From: Spirochaetaceae bacterium
GTDB taxonomy: Bacteria > Spirochaetota > Spirochaetia > Treponematales > Breznakiellaceae
Assembly: GCA_031265635.1 (NCBI GenBank)
Contig: JAISCK010000036.1
Span: forward strand, 1-6,470
Length of the DNA: 6,470 nt
Direction of reading: 5' to 3'
Shown here: in pieces, positions 1-6,375 of the stretch
How the letters are laid out: each line of letters opens with the position of its first letter
How positions within the stretch are numbered: the stretch's first letter is position 1
Position numbers and translations under genes: made by a program
Notes under the pieces: generated by a model
Told to the model about the DNA's origin: nothing
What the model saw: only the letters and a program-made list of their open reading frames with translations
Databases searched by the model: none

Positions 1-445
1 TCCAGAACAAAAGAACTGTTCCTTCTATCGTTTTCCAAAAATACGACCATAAGGAGAAGGAAGGCGGGAGCGTTCCTGAAAAAGCGTACATATAACAGCT
101 CATGATATAATTAACAAGCTGTAACATTCCGTCAAAATACAGGGCGCTGATAAGGGGGCGCAGCACATCGCCCCCCGCAGGGGAGCCTAAACTGCCGGAG
201 GCCGGTTCCGCTTCGCAGATTAAGGCCAGGGTTAAAAACAGGACGGTATCACAGGCAACGCTTGCCGCGAAATTGCCGCCGCCCGCGAAAAACAATACCC
301 GGCAAAACGGATATTGCAGAACCATTATGGCAAGGGCCAAAATCCGGCGCAGTTGCGTCCGCGGACGGTGGAGTAAATTGAATACCGTCCAAAGCGCGGC
401 AAAGCGCAGAGCGGCAAGCAGACATTCGGCGGCTATGTTCGGCAA
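1..445 (-). CDS. Multi-pass membrane protein, N-terminal part (runs off left edge)
   Basis: An uninterrupted frame of 148 codons enters from the right and leaves at the left edge, so the stop codon is not in the window. The start is TTG at 445-443: an in-frame TAA lies at 460-458, and a good ribosome site (AAGGAGT) sits 8 bases upstream, so no earlier start is possible. The protein begins MPNIAAECLLAALRF and is strongly hydrophobic. Likely membrane segments are near residues 5-25, 34-54, 60-77, 97-120 and 134-148, with a basic loop HRPRTQLRR at 26-34 and a Gly/Ser/Pro-rich loop at 80-92. It follows the FlgG-like gene by 34 bases on the same strand. I do not recognise the family. Several membrane helices at the N-terminus would suit a sensor kinase input region or a transporter, but nothing catalytic is visible. 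That the gene is real is fairly sure; its function is unknown. Confidence 0.72.
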   Translation of the reverse strand, partial: MPNIAAECLLAALRFAALWTVFNLLHRPRTQLRRILALAIMVLQYPFCRVLFFAGGGNFAASVACDTVLFLTLALICEAEPASGSLGSPAGGDVLRPLISALYFDGMLQLVNYIMSCYMYAFSGTLPPSFSLWSYFWKTIEGTVLLFW

Positions 446-453
446 ATTGCTTA

Positions 454-460
454 CTCCTTA
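454..460 (-). promoter_or_regulatory. Ribosome binding site fixing a TTG start
   Basis: Read on the minus strand this is TAAGGAG, 8 bases before the TTG at 445. Its first three bases are also an in-frame TAA stop, so translation of the membrane protein must begin downstream of it. This site is the main reason for accepting a TTG start. Confidence 0.65.
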
Positions 461-479
461 TATGCGTCGTAGTTTCGCG

Positions 480-1244
480 TCAATAATCATAGTGTATAAA
501 CGGCAATATTTCTTCGGTATTGGATAAATTTTCTATCTGGATTTTGAGCAATTCTTTTTTAAATTCAATATGCGGTATTACATTTTCGTCCAATAACGAT
601 AAAATGTAGTACATTCGTATAACGACAGGCAATAACGCGTAATTGCTCAATTCCAATGAGCCCTGTATCAAATAGTTGTCAAATGTTATTTCTTCCTCAT
701 AGTCTGCGGTTTCTTTTATCGTGTATATAGCGTCTTCATAATGTTCCAGATATTCATTTGGTATCTTATAGGTTAATAACCGCCCCAATTGGCTCCTTGT
801 TATTGTATTATTGGTATCGACGGTGCTCACATACATACTATGGTCTTTTGTTATTGTAAAAGAATCCGGTAAAAAGGTCTCTCCCAAACATATAGTTTCA
901 TAAAGCGGATACCCCTGGGAGGTAGTAATAGTTCCGTTTTGATCAACACGGAAATTTCCCGATCTTGTATAAGCCTCGGAATCGTCCGCAAGCCTGATTT
1001 TGAAAAACCCTTCTCCGACAAGTGCGCAGTCAAAACGAACTTCCGTCATTTCTATAGCGCCCTGGGAAATATGTATATAGCCATCTGCCCTGTTAAGCTC
1101 GCCGTTGTAAAAAGATTTATAGCCCCAGGTTCTTAAATTTAGCAAATCGGTGTATAATAATGTATATTCATGTAATAAATCATTATCACCGGCATAAATG
1201 CTATAGGTGAAAAATATAAGAATGCAGAAGAATATCTTTTTCAT
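480..1244 (-). CDS. FlgG/FlgF-type flagellar rod-family protein with Sec signal peptide
   Basis: The protein has 254 residues, close to the ~260 of FlgG. Residues 1-18 (MKKIFFCILIFFTYSIYA) look like a Sec signal peptide: two lysines, a hydrophobic core and a final Ala. Residues 31-45 (YTDLLNLRTWGYKSF) correspond to the N-terminal rod motif around N-x-T-x-GYK. Residues 61-114 carry the family core: QGAIEMTEVRFDCALVGEGF, then AYTRSGNFRVDQNG and TSQGYPLY. Residues 191-215 (YLIQGSLELSNYALLPVV) match the GxLExSNV segment before the usual C-terminal helix, which here is diverged. True rod and hook proteins leave through the flagellar type III apparatus without a cleavable signal, so Sec export and a periplasmic site would be unusual. 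No other flagellar gene is near. ATG at 1244 is chosen because the signal peptide begins there; the open frame extends upstream only through amrS coding sequence. The gene is about 36% G+C against ~60% around it. Family assignment is firm; a role in the flagellum is not. Confidence 0.8.
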   Translation of the reverse strand: MKKIFFCILIFFTYSIYAGDNDLLHEYTLLYTDLLNLRTWGYKSFYNGELNRADGYIHISQGAIEMTEVRFDCALVGEGFFKIRLADDSEAYTRSGNFRVDQNGTITTSQGYPLYETICLGETFLPDSFTITKDHSMYVSTVDTNNTITRSQLGRLLTYKIPNEYLEHYEDAIYTIKETADYEEEITFDNYLIQGSLELSNYALLPVVIRMYYILSLLDENVIPHIEFKKELLKIQIENLSNTEEILPFIHYDY

Positions 1245-1259
1245 GATTGTATCAACGGG

Positions 1260-1266
1260 CCTCCTA
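1260..1266 (-). promoter_or_regulatory. Ribosome binding site overlapping the amrS stop codon
   Basis: Read on the minus strand this is TAGGAGG. The TAG is the amrS stop codon and AGGAGG is a near-perfect Shine-Dalgarno sequence. It lies 15 bases from the ATG at 1244, longer than the usual 5-9, so initiation may be weak or may depend on ribosomes finishing amrS. Confidence 0.5.
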
Positions 1267-2271
1267 CACCCTGATAAACCCCGCGTCCCCGCCGCAGGAA
1301 GCGCAGTACCCCGTCTTTCCCCTAACCAAAAGGCCCGGACAGTCAACGCGGTAAGCCTTGCGCCTGACAAGGATTTTTCCGCAGCTGGGGCAGGCGGTAT
1401 CGGAAAAATCTCCTCCCGCTGTATTGCCCGTATACACGAAATCAAGGTACTTCTTTCCCGTGCGGGCCGCCTGGGCAAGGAGGTCCGGGTCCGTGGGAGG
1501 CGCGTTCCAGCGGTAGTCGGGATGATAGGCTGAAAGATGCCAGGGTATGGAAGGAGAAATCCCCGCGATAAACGACGCTATGCGTTCAAGTTCATCCTGG
1601 CGGTCATTGAGGCCCGTAACGACTAGGGTCGTCAGTTCGGTATGAACGCCCAGGGCATGGGCTTCCGCGATAAAGGCAAGCACGGCGTCAAGATTCCCGC
1701 CCAGCGTTTCCGCGTAGGTTTGGGGAGAAAAGGACTTGAGGTCCACGTTGACCGCGTCGGACAGGGCCAGTACCGCCCTGGCCATTCCAGAGGAAACCGC
1801 GCCGTTAGTCACAAGGATATTGGCAAGACCCGCTTCCCTTGCCAGGGCCATCGCCTCAAGCAGATATTCGGCGTGGACCAGGGGTTCGGAATAGGTATAG
1901 GCAATCTGGGCGCTCCCGCTCTCAAGGGCCAGCGCGATGAGTTCTTTTGCCGTGATGACGCGGCCTTCCCCGGAAGACGGGGGGACGCGCTGGGATATGC
2001 GCCAGTTCTGGCAGAAGGGGCAGCGGAGATTGCAGCCGGTAAAGCCCGCGGAAAAAACCAGGGAGCCCGGCCTGAAATGGTACAGGGGCTTTTTCTCGAC
2101 CGGGTCTATGGCAAGGGCGCTTATATACCCGTAAAACGGAAGGGAAAGAGCGCCCCCCGCGTTCCCCCGTACCTTGCAGCGCCCTCTTCCCCCGCCGGGG
2201 ATAACGCAGTTATGGGGACAGAGGACGCACGCAAGTTTCCCGCCGGGCGTCTCGTTCTCCCTACAGAACAC
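1264..2271 (-). CDS. amrS: AmmeMemoRadiSam system radical SAM enzyme
   Basis: With a GTG start at 2271 the protein has 335 residues. It opens with the cysteine-rich segment typical of this family (C15, C18, C22, C32 around CVLCPHNC). The radical SAM motif CX3CX2C is GCNLRCPFCQNW, with C80, C84 and C87 binding the [4Fe-4S] cluster that cleaves S-adenosylmethionine. Other family landmarks are YTYSEP (125-130), the HLSAYHPDYR segment (245-254) and VYTGN (279-283). The C-terminus adds five cysteines (294, 297, 311, 323, 326) arranged like a metal-binding ribbon. The family resembles pyruvate formate-lyase activating enzymes and is usually encoded with Memo-like and AMMECR1-like partners; its substrate is not established. 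Neither partner is visible here. The start is uncertain: in-frame TTG codons extend upstream to 2346, but homology begins near GTG 2271, which overlaps the preceding gene by 11 bases and suggests translational coupling. Confidence 0.87.
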   Translation of the reverse strand: MFCRENETPGGKLACVLCPHNCVIPGGGRGRCKVRGNAGGALSLPFYGYISALAIDPVEKKPLYHFRPGSLVFSAGFTGCNLRCPFCQNWRISQRVPPSSGEGRVITAKELIALALESGSAQIAYTYSEPLVHAEYLLEAMALAREAGLANILVTNGAVSSGMARAVLALSDAVNVDLKSFSPQTYAETLGGNLDAVLAFIAEAHALGVHTELTTLVVTGLNDRQDELERIASFIAGISPSIPWHLSAYHPDYRWNAPPTDPDLLAQAARTGKKYLDFVYTGNTAGGDFSDTACPSCGKILVRRKAYRVDCPGLLVRGKTGYCASCGGDAGFIRV

Positions 2272-2623
2272 GGCTTTTGAGCGCTTCCATTTTTTGCTTG
2301 AACTGAAGGGGCTCCTGTACTTCAAAAGGTTCAAGCATAACGGCAAAGGCGCCTTTGCGCACCCATATTTTTACCAGGGGAACCCCTTCGCCTTCGGTAG
2401 TTACCGCCGAGTGGAGCTCTTCGGCAAAGAGAATATCTTCAATATTGAATTCGAGCAGCGCGGGATCGTCCCCCAGGGGATCGGATACAAGCATGAATTT
2501 ACCCTTGTCGCCGGGATGTATCTTGGGAAACCCGGTAAAAAGCACCGCGTCGCGGACAGGCCCGCCGGAGCTTTTGGCTATGCCGTGAAAAGAAAGTATC
2601 TCCAGATAGTTTGAAGTGCCCAT
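2261..2623 (-). CDS. Conserved-looking protein of unknown function, 120 residues
   Basis: This small soluble protein starts at ATG 2623 behind a strong ribosome site (AGGGAGGG, a few bases upstream) and ends at TAG 2263-2261, inside the first codons of amrS. It has no signal peptide, membrane segment or cysteine pair. The sequence runs MGTSNYLEILSFHGIAKSS at the start, then KGKFMLVSDPLGDDP near the middle and VPLVKIWVRKGAFAVMLEP towards the end. Alternating hydrophobic residues suggest a mainly beta fold, followed by a charged C-terminal helix (FKQKMEALKSR). It is the first gene of the minus-strand set and overlaps amrS by 11 bases, so the two proteins are probably made together. I considered the flagellar assembly factor FliW, but its diagnostic motifs are absent. 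I do not recognise the family. The orderly start, overlap and codon pattern make the gene itself convincing. Confidence 0.75.
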   Translation of the reverse strand: MGTSNYLEILSFHGIAKSSGGPVRDAVLFTGFPKIHPGDKGKFMLVSDPLGDDPALLEFNIEDILFAEELHSAVTTEGEGVPLVKIWVRKGAFAVMLEPFEVQEPLQFKQKMEALKSRVL

Positions 2624-2637
2624 TGTCCCTCCCTGTA

Positions 2638-2666
2638 AGTATACGCAATGATACCCGATTCTTCAA
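2638..2666 (-). promoter_or_regulatory. Candidate sigma-70 promoter for the minus-strand operon
   Basis: On the minus strand there is TTGAAG (2666-2661, -35), a 17-base spacer, and TATACT (2643-2638, -10). Both boxes fit the housekeeping consensus well. The -10 box ends only 14 bases before the ATG at 2623, so a normal start point would fall inside the Shine-Dalgarno sequence and leave a leader of under 10 bases. Either the transcript is nearly leaderless or the real promoter lies further upstream. Confidence 0.42.
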
Positions 2667-2687
2667 ATAAAGAACACTTCCCAATCC

Positions 2688-2717
2688 TTGCGGCGGGATA
2701 CGTTCCTGGGGTACTAT
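2688..2717 (+). promoter_or_regulatory. Weak candidate promoter for the nudC operon
   Basis: TTGCGG (2688-2693) and TACTAT (2712-2717) are separated by 18 bases; an overlapping TATTAT at 2715-2720 is an alternative -10 box. It would give a leader of about 40 bases before nudC. The -35 match is poor, so this is only the best candidate in the 140-base divergent gap, which must drive both gene sets if they are operons. Confidence 0.28.
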
Positions 2718-2749
2718 TATCTGTACGGCCGGCTGCCTGACCAATTTGC

Positions 2750-2754
2750 GGAGG
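2750..2754 (+). promoter_or_regulatory. Ribosome binding site choosing the nudC ATG
   Basis: GGAGG lies 9 bases before ATG 2764. It falls inside the frame that would start at TTG 2746, which therefore has no ribosome site of its own position-wise. This favours the ATG start. Confidence 0.6.
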
Positions 2755-2763
2755 ATTGTAGCC

Positions 2764-3561
2764 ATGAAAAATCCCGGCAGGGTGTTTGTGTTTCGAAAAA
2801 ATGATTTCCTCGTTCCCGGTGATGCGGAAAGCCTTGCCCGCGGCATAGACGGGGAACTCTTTCGTGCGGCGTTTCCCGGCCTTGTGCCCTACAGGAGCCC
2901 GTGCCTTTCGGGAGGAAGTGTCGTTGAGGCGGCGCTTCTGGACGACGGCGCGGATATTCCCGGGGGCTGGAAGGCCCTGCCTGTGCGCTCTTTTCTGTCC
3001 CTCTCGGTGAGTTCGGGCGGCGGTATACAGGGAAACAACGACATACTCAGGGCGTATCATCTTGTCCAGTGGCGCGGTCATTCGCGGTACTGCGGCCGCT
3101 GCGGCGCGAAAAACACGGACCATCCTGAGGAACTGGCAAGGCTCTGCCCGGTCTGCGGCGGCCTTGAGTTTCCCCGCATAGCCCCGGCAGTGATAACTGT
3201 CGTTACCGCCGGAGACAGGATACTCCTTGCCCATAATGTCCGTTTCGTCAACAGGGTGTACAGCCTCATCGCCGGTTTTGTCGAGGCGGGCGAAACACTG
3301 GAAGACGCGGTGGCCAGGGAGATACGGGAAGAAGTGGGGCTTGAGGTCTCCGGTATTCGCTATATAAGTTCCCAGCCCTGGCCCTTCCCCAATTCGCTGA
3401 TGCTTGGCTTTACCGCCCGCTGCGCCGGGGGGGCCATACAGGTTGACGGCAGGGAGATAGAAGACGCCCGCTGGTTTTCCAGGGACGAGCTTCCCGAACT
3501 TTCCCAGTACGGTTCCATTTCCCGTTACCTTATTGACCGCTGGATAAAAGGAGAACTATGA
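2764..3561 (+). CDS. nudC: NADH pyrophosphatase (NAD+ diphosphatase, Nudix family)
   Basis: NudC splits NADH or NAD+ into nicotinamide mononucleotide and AMP, and in E. coli also removes NAD caps from RNA. The 265-residue protein shows all three layers of the family. A variable N-terminal domain (1-105) is followed by a zinc ribbon with C110, C113, C128 and C131 (CGRC and CPVC). The Nudix domain then carries a complete Nudix box at 171-193: G171, E177, R185, E186, E189, E190 and G192. The diagnostic SQPWPFPNS (203-211) separates NudC from other Nudix enzymes. Length matches the family (~260). The enzyme is cytoplasmic and needs a divalent cation. The stop codon overlaps the sdaAB start as ATGA, so the two are translationally coupled. 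A metabolic link to serine breakdown is not evident. Identification is very secure. Confidence 0.95.
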   Translation: MKNPGRVFVFRKNDFLVPGDAESLARGIDGELFRAAFPGLVPYRSPCLSGGSVVEAALLDDGADIPGGWKALPVRSFLSLSVSSGGGIQGNNDILRAYHLVQWRGHSRYCGRCGAKNTDHPEELARLCPVCGGLEFPRIAPAVITVVTAGDRILLAHNVRFVNRVYSLIAGFVEAGETLEDAVAREIREEVGLEVSGIRYISSQPWPFPNSLMLGFTARCAGGAIQVDGREIEDARWFSRDELPELSQYGSISRYLIDRWIKGEL

Positions 3562-4229
3562 AGGAGATAAGCGCCTTTGATGTTATTGGCCCCCTTATGA
3601 TAGGGCCGTCCAGTTCCCACACGGCGGGCGCGCAGAGGATAGCCTTCCTGGCCCGGAAACTGTTTAAGGGTGAACCCAAAAAGGCGCGTTTTGTTCTTTA
3701 TGGTTCCTTTGCCGAAACCTACAGGGGCCACGGTACCGACCGGGCGCTGGTGGCCGGCATACTTGGGTTTCAGTCCCATGATGAACGCTTGAGCCGGTCT
3801 TTTTTGTATGCCGCCGAAGCGGGCCTTGAGGTGGAGTTTGCCTTTGATACGGAGAACAGGGATGTGCATCCCAATACGGCGGATATTTTTTTATGGGGAA
3901 AAAACGGGGAGACCCTTTGGGTACGGGGCGTTTCGACCGGAGGGGGAAGGGCGGAGATACGGGGCATAGACGGAGTTGCCATAAAACTTTCAGGCGATTA
4001 CCATACTATTCTGGTTGAACATGAGGACGCTCCGGGCATGGTGGCCCATATCGCGGGAAAGCTCAGCGAGAACCGCATCAACATTGCCTTTATGCGGCTG
4101 TACCGCGAGGCCAAAGGGGCAAAGGCCTATACCATCATCGAAGCCGACGAGGAAATCCCCCAGGCTGTTCTTCACGCTATTGAGGACCACCGGGGCGTTG
4201 CCGGCGCCATGCTCATTCAGGATATGTAA
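3558..4229 (+). CDS. sdaAB: L-serine dehydratase, iron-sulfur type, beta subunit
   Basis: This is the smaller chain of the two-subunit [4Fe-4S] L-serine ammonia-lyase, which makes pyruvate and ammonia from L-serine. The 223 residues match the usual ~220. The N-terminal signature is FDVIGPLMIGPSSSHTAGA (7-25), followed by YGSFAETYRGHGTDRAL (48-64), HPNT (104-107) and GVSTGGG (124-130). Residues 149-223 form an ACT domain (ILVEHEDAPGMVAHIAGKLS onward), a fold that often binds an amino acid and may sense serine here. The ATG overlaps the nudC stop by 4 bases and has its own GGAG site 4 bases upstream. The alpha chain follows after 9 bases, the normal order in Gram-positive and spirochaete-type split enzymes. 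Confidence 0.95.
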   Translation: MKEISAFDVIGPLMIGPSSSHTAGAQRIAFLARKLFKGEPKKARFVLYGSFAETYRGHGTDRALVAGILGFQSHDERLSRSFLYAAEAGLEVEFAFDTENRDVHPNTADIFLWGKNGETLWVRGVSTGGGRAEIRGIDGVAIKLSGDYHTILVEHEDAPGMVAHIAGKLSENRINIAFMRLYREAKGAKAYTIIEADEEIPQAVLHAIEDHRGVAGAMLIQDM

Positions 4230-4238
4230 GGGGAAGTT

Positions 4239-5120
4239 ATGCAATTTAAGTCGGGCGCGGAACTGCTGCGCCTTTGTGATGAAAACCGCCTGCCCATAAG
4301 CGCTGTCATGCTGCGGCGGGAAAGCGAAATGCGGGGAAGTTCCCCGGAAGAGCTTACCGCCCGCATGGCCGCTTCCTATGCGGTGATGAAGAAGGGCGCC
4401 CTCAAGGCCCTTGCCGGTCCCAGGCCATCCATGGGGGGCCTCATAGGCGGGGAAGCGGCCAAAATAGCCGCCCGGCGGGAAAAAACAAAGCCCGTATGCG
4501 GCGTTGTTATGTCCAGGGCGACCTGTTACGCCATGGGCATTATGGAAGTGAACGCCTCAATGGGCCTCATCGTGGCGGCCCCCACCGCCGGTTCTTCGGG
4601 AGTGCTTCCCGGCGTTCTCCTCGCGGTCGAGGAGGAATTCGGCCTTGACCAGGGCAGCATGATTCCCCCGCTGTTTACCGCCGCGGCCATAGGCTGCCTC
4701 ATTACCCGCAACGCCACGGTTTCCGGCGCGGAAGGGGGCTGCCAGGCCGAAGTGGGAACGGCCAGCGCCATGGCTGCCGCGTCCGTGGCCGAACTTATGG
4801 GCGCGCCTCCTTCTTTTTGCCTTGCCGCGGCGTCCTCGGCCCTTGCCAATATGCTGGGCCTGGTCTGCGACCCTGTGGCGGGGCTTGTGGAGGTCCCCTG
4901 CCAAAAACGCAATGCCCTGGGCGCGGCAAACGCCCTTGTCTCGGCGGAACTTGCCCTGAGCGGGGTAGGGGAGCTTGTGCCCTTTGACGAAATGGTAGAT
5001 GTCCTCTTCCGGGTAGGCCAGCGCATTCCCGTTGAACTGCGGGAAACCGCCCTGGGCGGCATCGCCGCGAGTCCCACCGCCTGTAGTATAACGGCACGGC
5101 TGAACCATGGACCCCTCTAA
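4239..5120 (+). CDS. sdaAA: L-serine dehydratase, iron-sulfur type, alpha subunit
   Basis: The 293-residue catalytic chain pairs with the SdaAB product and holds the oxygen-sensitive [4Fe-4S] cluster that acts as a Lewis acid on serine. Three conserved cysteines are present in their family contexts: C168 in SGAEGGCQAEVG, and C210 and C221 in GLVCDPVAGLVEVPCQKRN. Other landmarks are RPSMGGLIGGEAAK (62-75), MEVNASMGLIVAAPTAGSSG (102-121) and the C-terminal GGIAASPTA (273-281). Length is normal. GGGGA just before ATG 4239 serves as the ribosome site. The final codons overlap the next gene by 14 bases in another frame. Serine dehydratases of this type are typical of anaerobic amino-acid fermenters and of serine detoxification. 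No key residue is missing, so the enzyme should be active. Confidence 0.96.
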   Translation: MQFKSGAELLRLCDENRLPISAVMLRRESEMRGSSPEELTARMAASYAVMKKGALKALAGPRPSMGGLIGGEAAKIAARREKTKPVCGVVMSRATCYAMGIMEVNASMGLIVAAPTAGSSGVLPGVLLAVEEEFGLDQGSMIPPLFTAAAIGCLITRNATVSGAEGGCQAEVGTASAMAAASVAELMGAPPSFCLAAASSALANMLGLVCDPVAGLVEVPCQKRNALGAANALVSAELALSGVGELVPFDEMVDVLFRVGQRIPVELRETALGGIAASPTACSITARLNHGPL

Positions 5121-6375
5121 TATATTCCTCCTTGGGCTGCTCGGCTTTATGCTCCTTTTTTCGGCTTTTTTTTCGGCCAGCGAGACGGCGTATTCTTCCC
5201 TTAACCGCATCAAGCTGAAACACCTTGCCGAGAACGGATCAAAGCGCGAAAGGCGGGCCGCTTCCCGCGCCCTTGCCCTGGCGGAAAATTACGACAGGCT
5301 GCTTTCCACGGTTCTTATCGGAAACAATATCGTCAACATTTCGGCATCGGCCCTTGCCACCATGCTTTTGGTAAACGCCCTGGGGAAAATAGGCGTTACC
5401 GCCGCGACCGTAACCATGACCATCCTGATTCTTGTCTTCGGGGAAATTTCTCCCAAAACCCTTGCCAAGGAAACGCCCGAAAAATTCGCCATGTTCGCCG
5501 TTCCGCTGCTCAGGGTCCTCATGCTGCTGCTTTCCCCGCTGAACAGGTTTTTTTCGTGGTGGAAAAAATTCATCCTGGTGCTTTTTCATATCAAGGTTGA
5601 TCACGCCGTAACCGAAGAGGAACTGCTCACCTTTGTCAAGGAAGTGCGCCAGGAAGGGGGCATCAACAAGCGCGAAGAGGACATGATACGCCAGGCCATA
5701 GAATTCGACGATCTGTGCGCCGGGGATATTCTTACCCCCAGGGTGGATGTAAAGGCCGTGTCATCCGACGACAGCCCCGAAACCATAGAGCGGCTTTTTT
5801 TTGAGACCGGCCATTCGCGGCTTCCGGTGTATTCGGAGTCTATAGACAAAATAACGGGCTTCATACTCCAGAAGGATTTTCACTACCAGGTGATAAAACT
5901 CCACCGGAGCCTCGCGTCCGTCATAAAGCCCATTTTCTTTACCTCCCGGTCCATGAAGGTTCCCCGGCTCCTTAAAACCATGCAGGAAAAAAAATCCCAC
6001 ATAGCGGTTGTGGTTGACGAATACGGCGGCACCATGGGCATAGTAACGGTTGAGGACATTGTCGAGGAACTGGTCGGCGAGATATGGGATGAGCATGACC
6101 ATGTTGTGGAACCAATAACCAAAACAGGGGACAGGTCGTACAGGGTTCTCGGCAGCGTGGACCTTGAGGAGTTTTTCGCCCTTTTTTCTATCGAGGTTGA
6201 AGAAAAACGCTGGAGTACCACGGTGGGGAGCTGGGTCATGGAATTGTCCGGAGGCATACCCAAAGAAGGCGCCGTTTTCACCTATAAGGGGCTCACCGTT
6301 ACCGCCGCCAAAATAGCCCGCCACCGGGTCATGGAAGTTACCGTAACCGGGCCTGAGCCTCCCCGTGAAACGTGA
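5107..6375 (+). CDS. CNNM/CBS-pair/CorC-type membrane protein (HlyC/CorC family)
   Basis: The 422-residue protein has the standard order of this family. The CNNM (DUF21) membrane domain spans about 1-165, with hydrophobic segments near 5-25, 64-92, 97-114 and 127-145 and the motifs FFSASETAYSSLNRIKLKHL (21-40), LIGNNIVNI (70-78) and FGEISPKTLAKE (111-122). A CBS pair follows at about 205-328, with DILTPRVDV (207-215), HSRLPVY (236-242) and VVVDEYGGTMGIVTVEDIVE (301-320). A CorC/HlyC domain closes the protein (about 337-416). Relatives act in magnesium or cobalt transport and resistance; the hemolysin name is historical and should not be taken as a toxin call. The cation and direction of transport cannot be read from sequence. 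ATG 5107 lies inside the sdaAA 3' end and has only a weak ribosome site, so translation is probably coupled. It is not a distant or broken member. Confidence 0.93.
   Translation: MDPSNIFLLGLLGFMLLFSAFFSASETAYSSLNRIKLKHLAENGSKRERRAASRALALAENYDRLLSTVLIGNNIVNISASALATMLLVNALGKIGVTAATVTMTILILVFGEISPKTLAKETPEKFAMFAVPLLRVLMLLLSPLNRFFSWWKKFILVLFHIKVDHAVTEEELLTFVKEVRQEGGINKREEDMIRQAIEFDDLCAGDILTPRVDVKAVSSDDSPETIERLFFETGHSRLPVYSESIDKITGFILQKDFHYQVIKLHRSLASVIKPIFFTSRSMKVPRLLKTMQEKKSHIAVVVDEYGGTMGIVTVEDIVEELVGEIWDEHDHVVEPITKTGDRSYRVLGSVDLEEFFALFSIEVEEKRWSTTVGSWVMELSGGIPKEGAVFTYKGLTVTAAKIARHRVMEVTVTGPEPPRET

Noticed and set aside
273..527. 84-codon plus-strand frame near the left edge
   Set aside because: It runs antisense to the better supported membrane protein and into the 3' end of the FlgG-like gene, with a basic, unstructured-looking product.
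1245..1478. N-terminal extension of the FlgG-like frame by 78 codons
   Set aside because: It lies wholly over the amrS 3' end, is rich in Arg/Pro/Ala as expected of an antisense-frame shadow, and would bury the signal peptide that starts at 1244.
1642..2280. 212-codon plus-strand frame opposite amrS
   Set aside because: It is the antisense shadow of the radical SAM gene, with Gly/Lys/Arg-rich sequence lacking domain features.
2272..2346. Upstream TTG starts extending amrS by up to 25 residues
   Set aside because: The extra residues overlap the upstream gene and do not resemble the family N-terminus. GTG 2271 is preferred, though a TTG start is not excluded.
2721..2740. GGCCGGC palindromic patch as an operator or terminator
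   Set aside because: The symmetric core is only 6-8 bases, with no U-rich tail and no second copy, so it is not distinguishable from GC-rich background.
2578..3234. 218-codon minus-strand frame crossing the divergent gap
   Set aside because: It covers nudC antisense, the promoter region and the start of the 120-residue gene. A frame through a divergent control region with no motif is best treated as chance.
4526..5213. Long minus-strand open frames opposite sdaAA (183 and 218 codons)
   Set aside because: They mirror a GC-rich, well-conserved gene. Their translations are low-complexity Ala/Arg/Ser/Pro-rich sequence with no family features.
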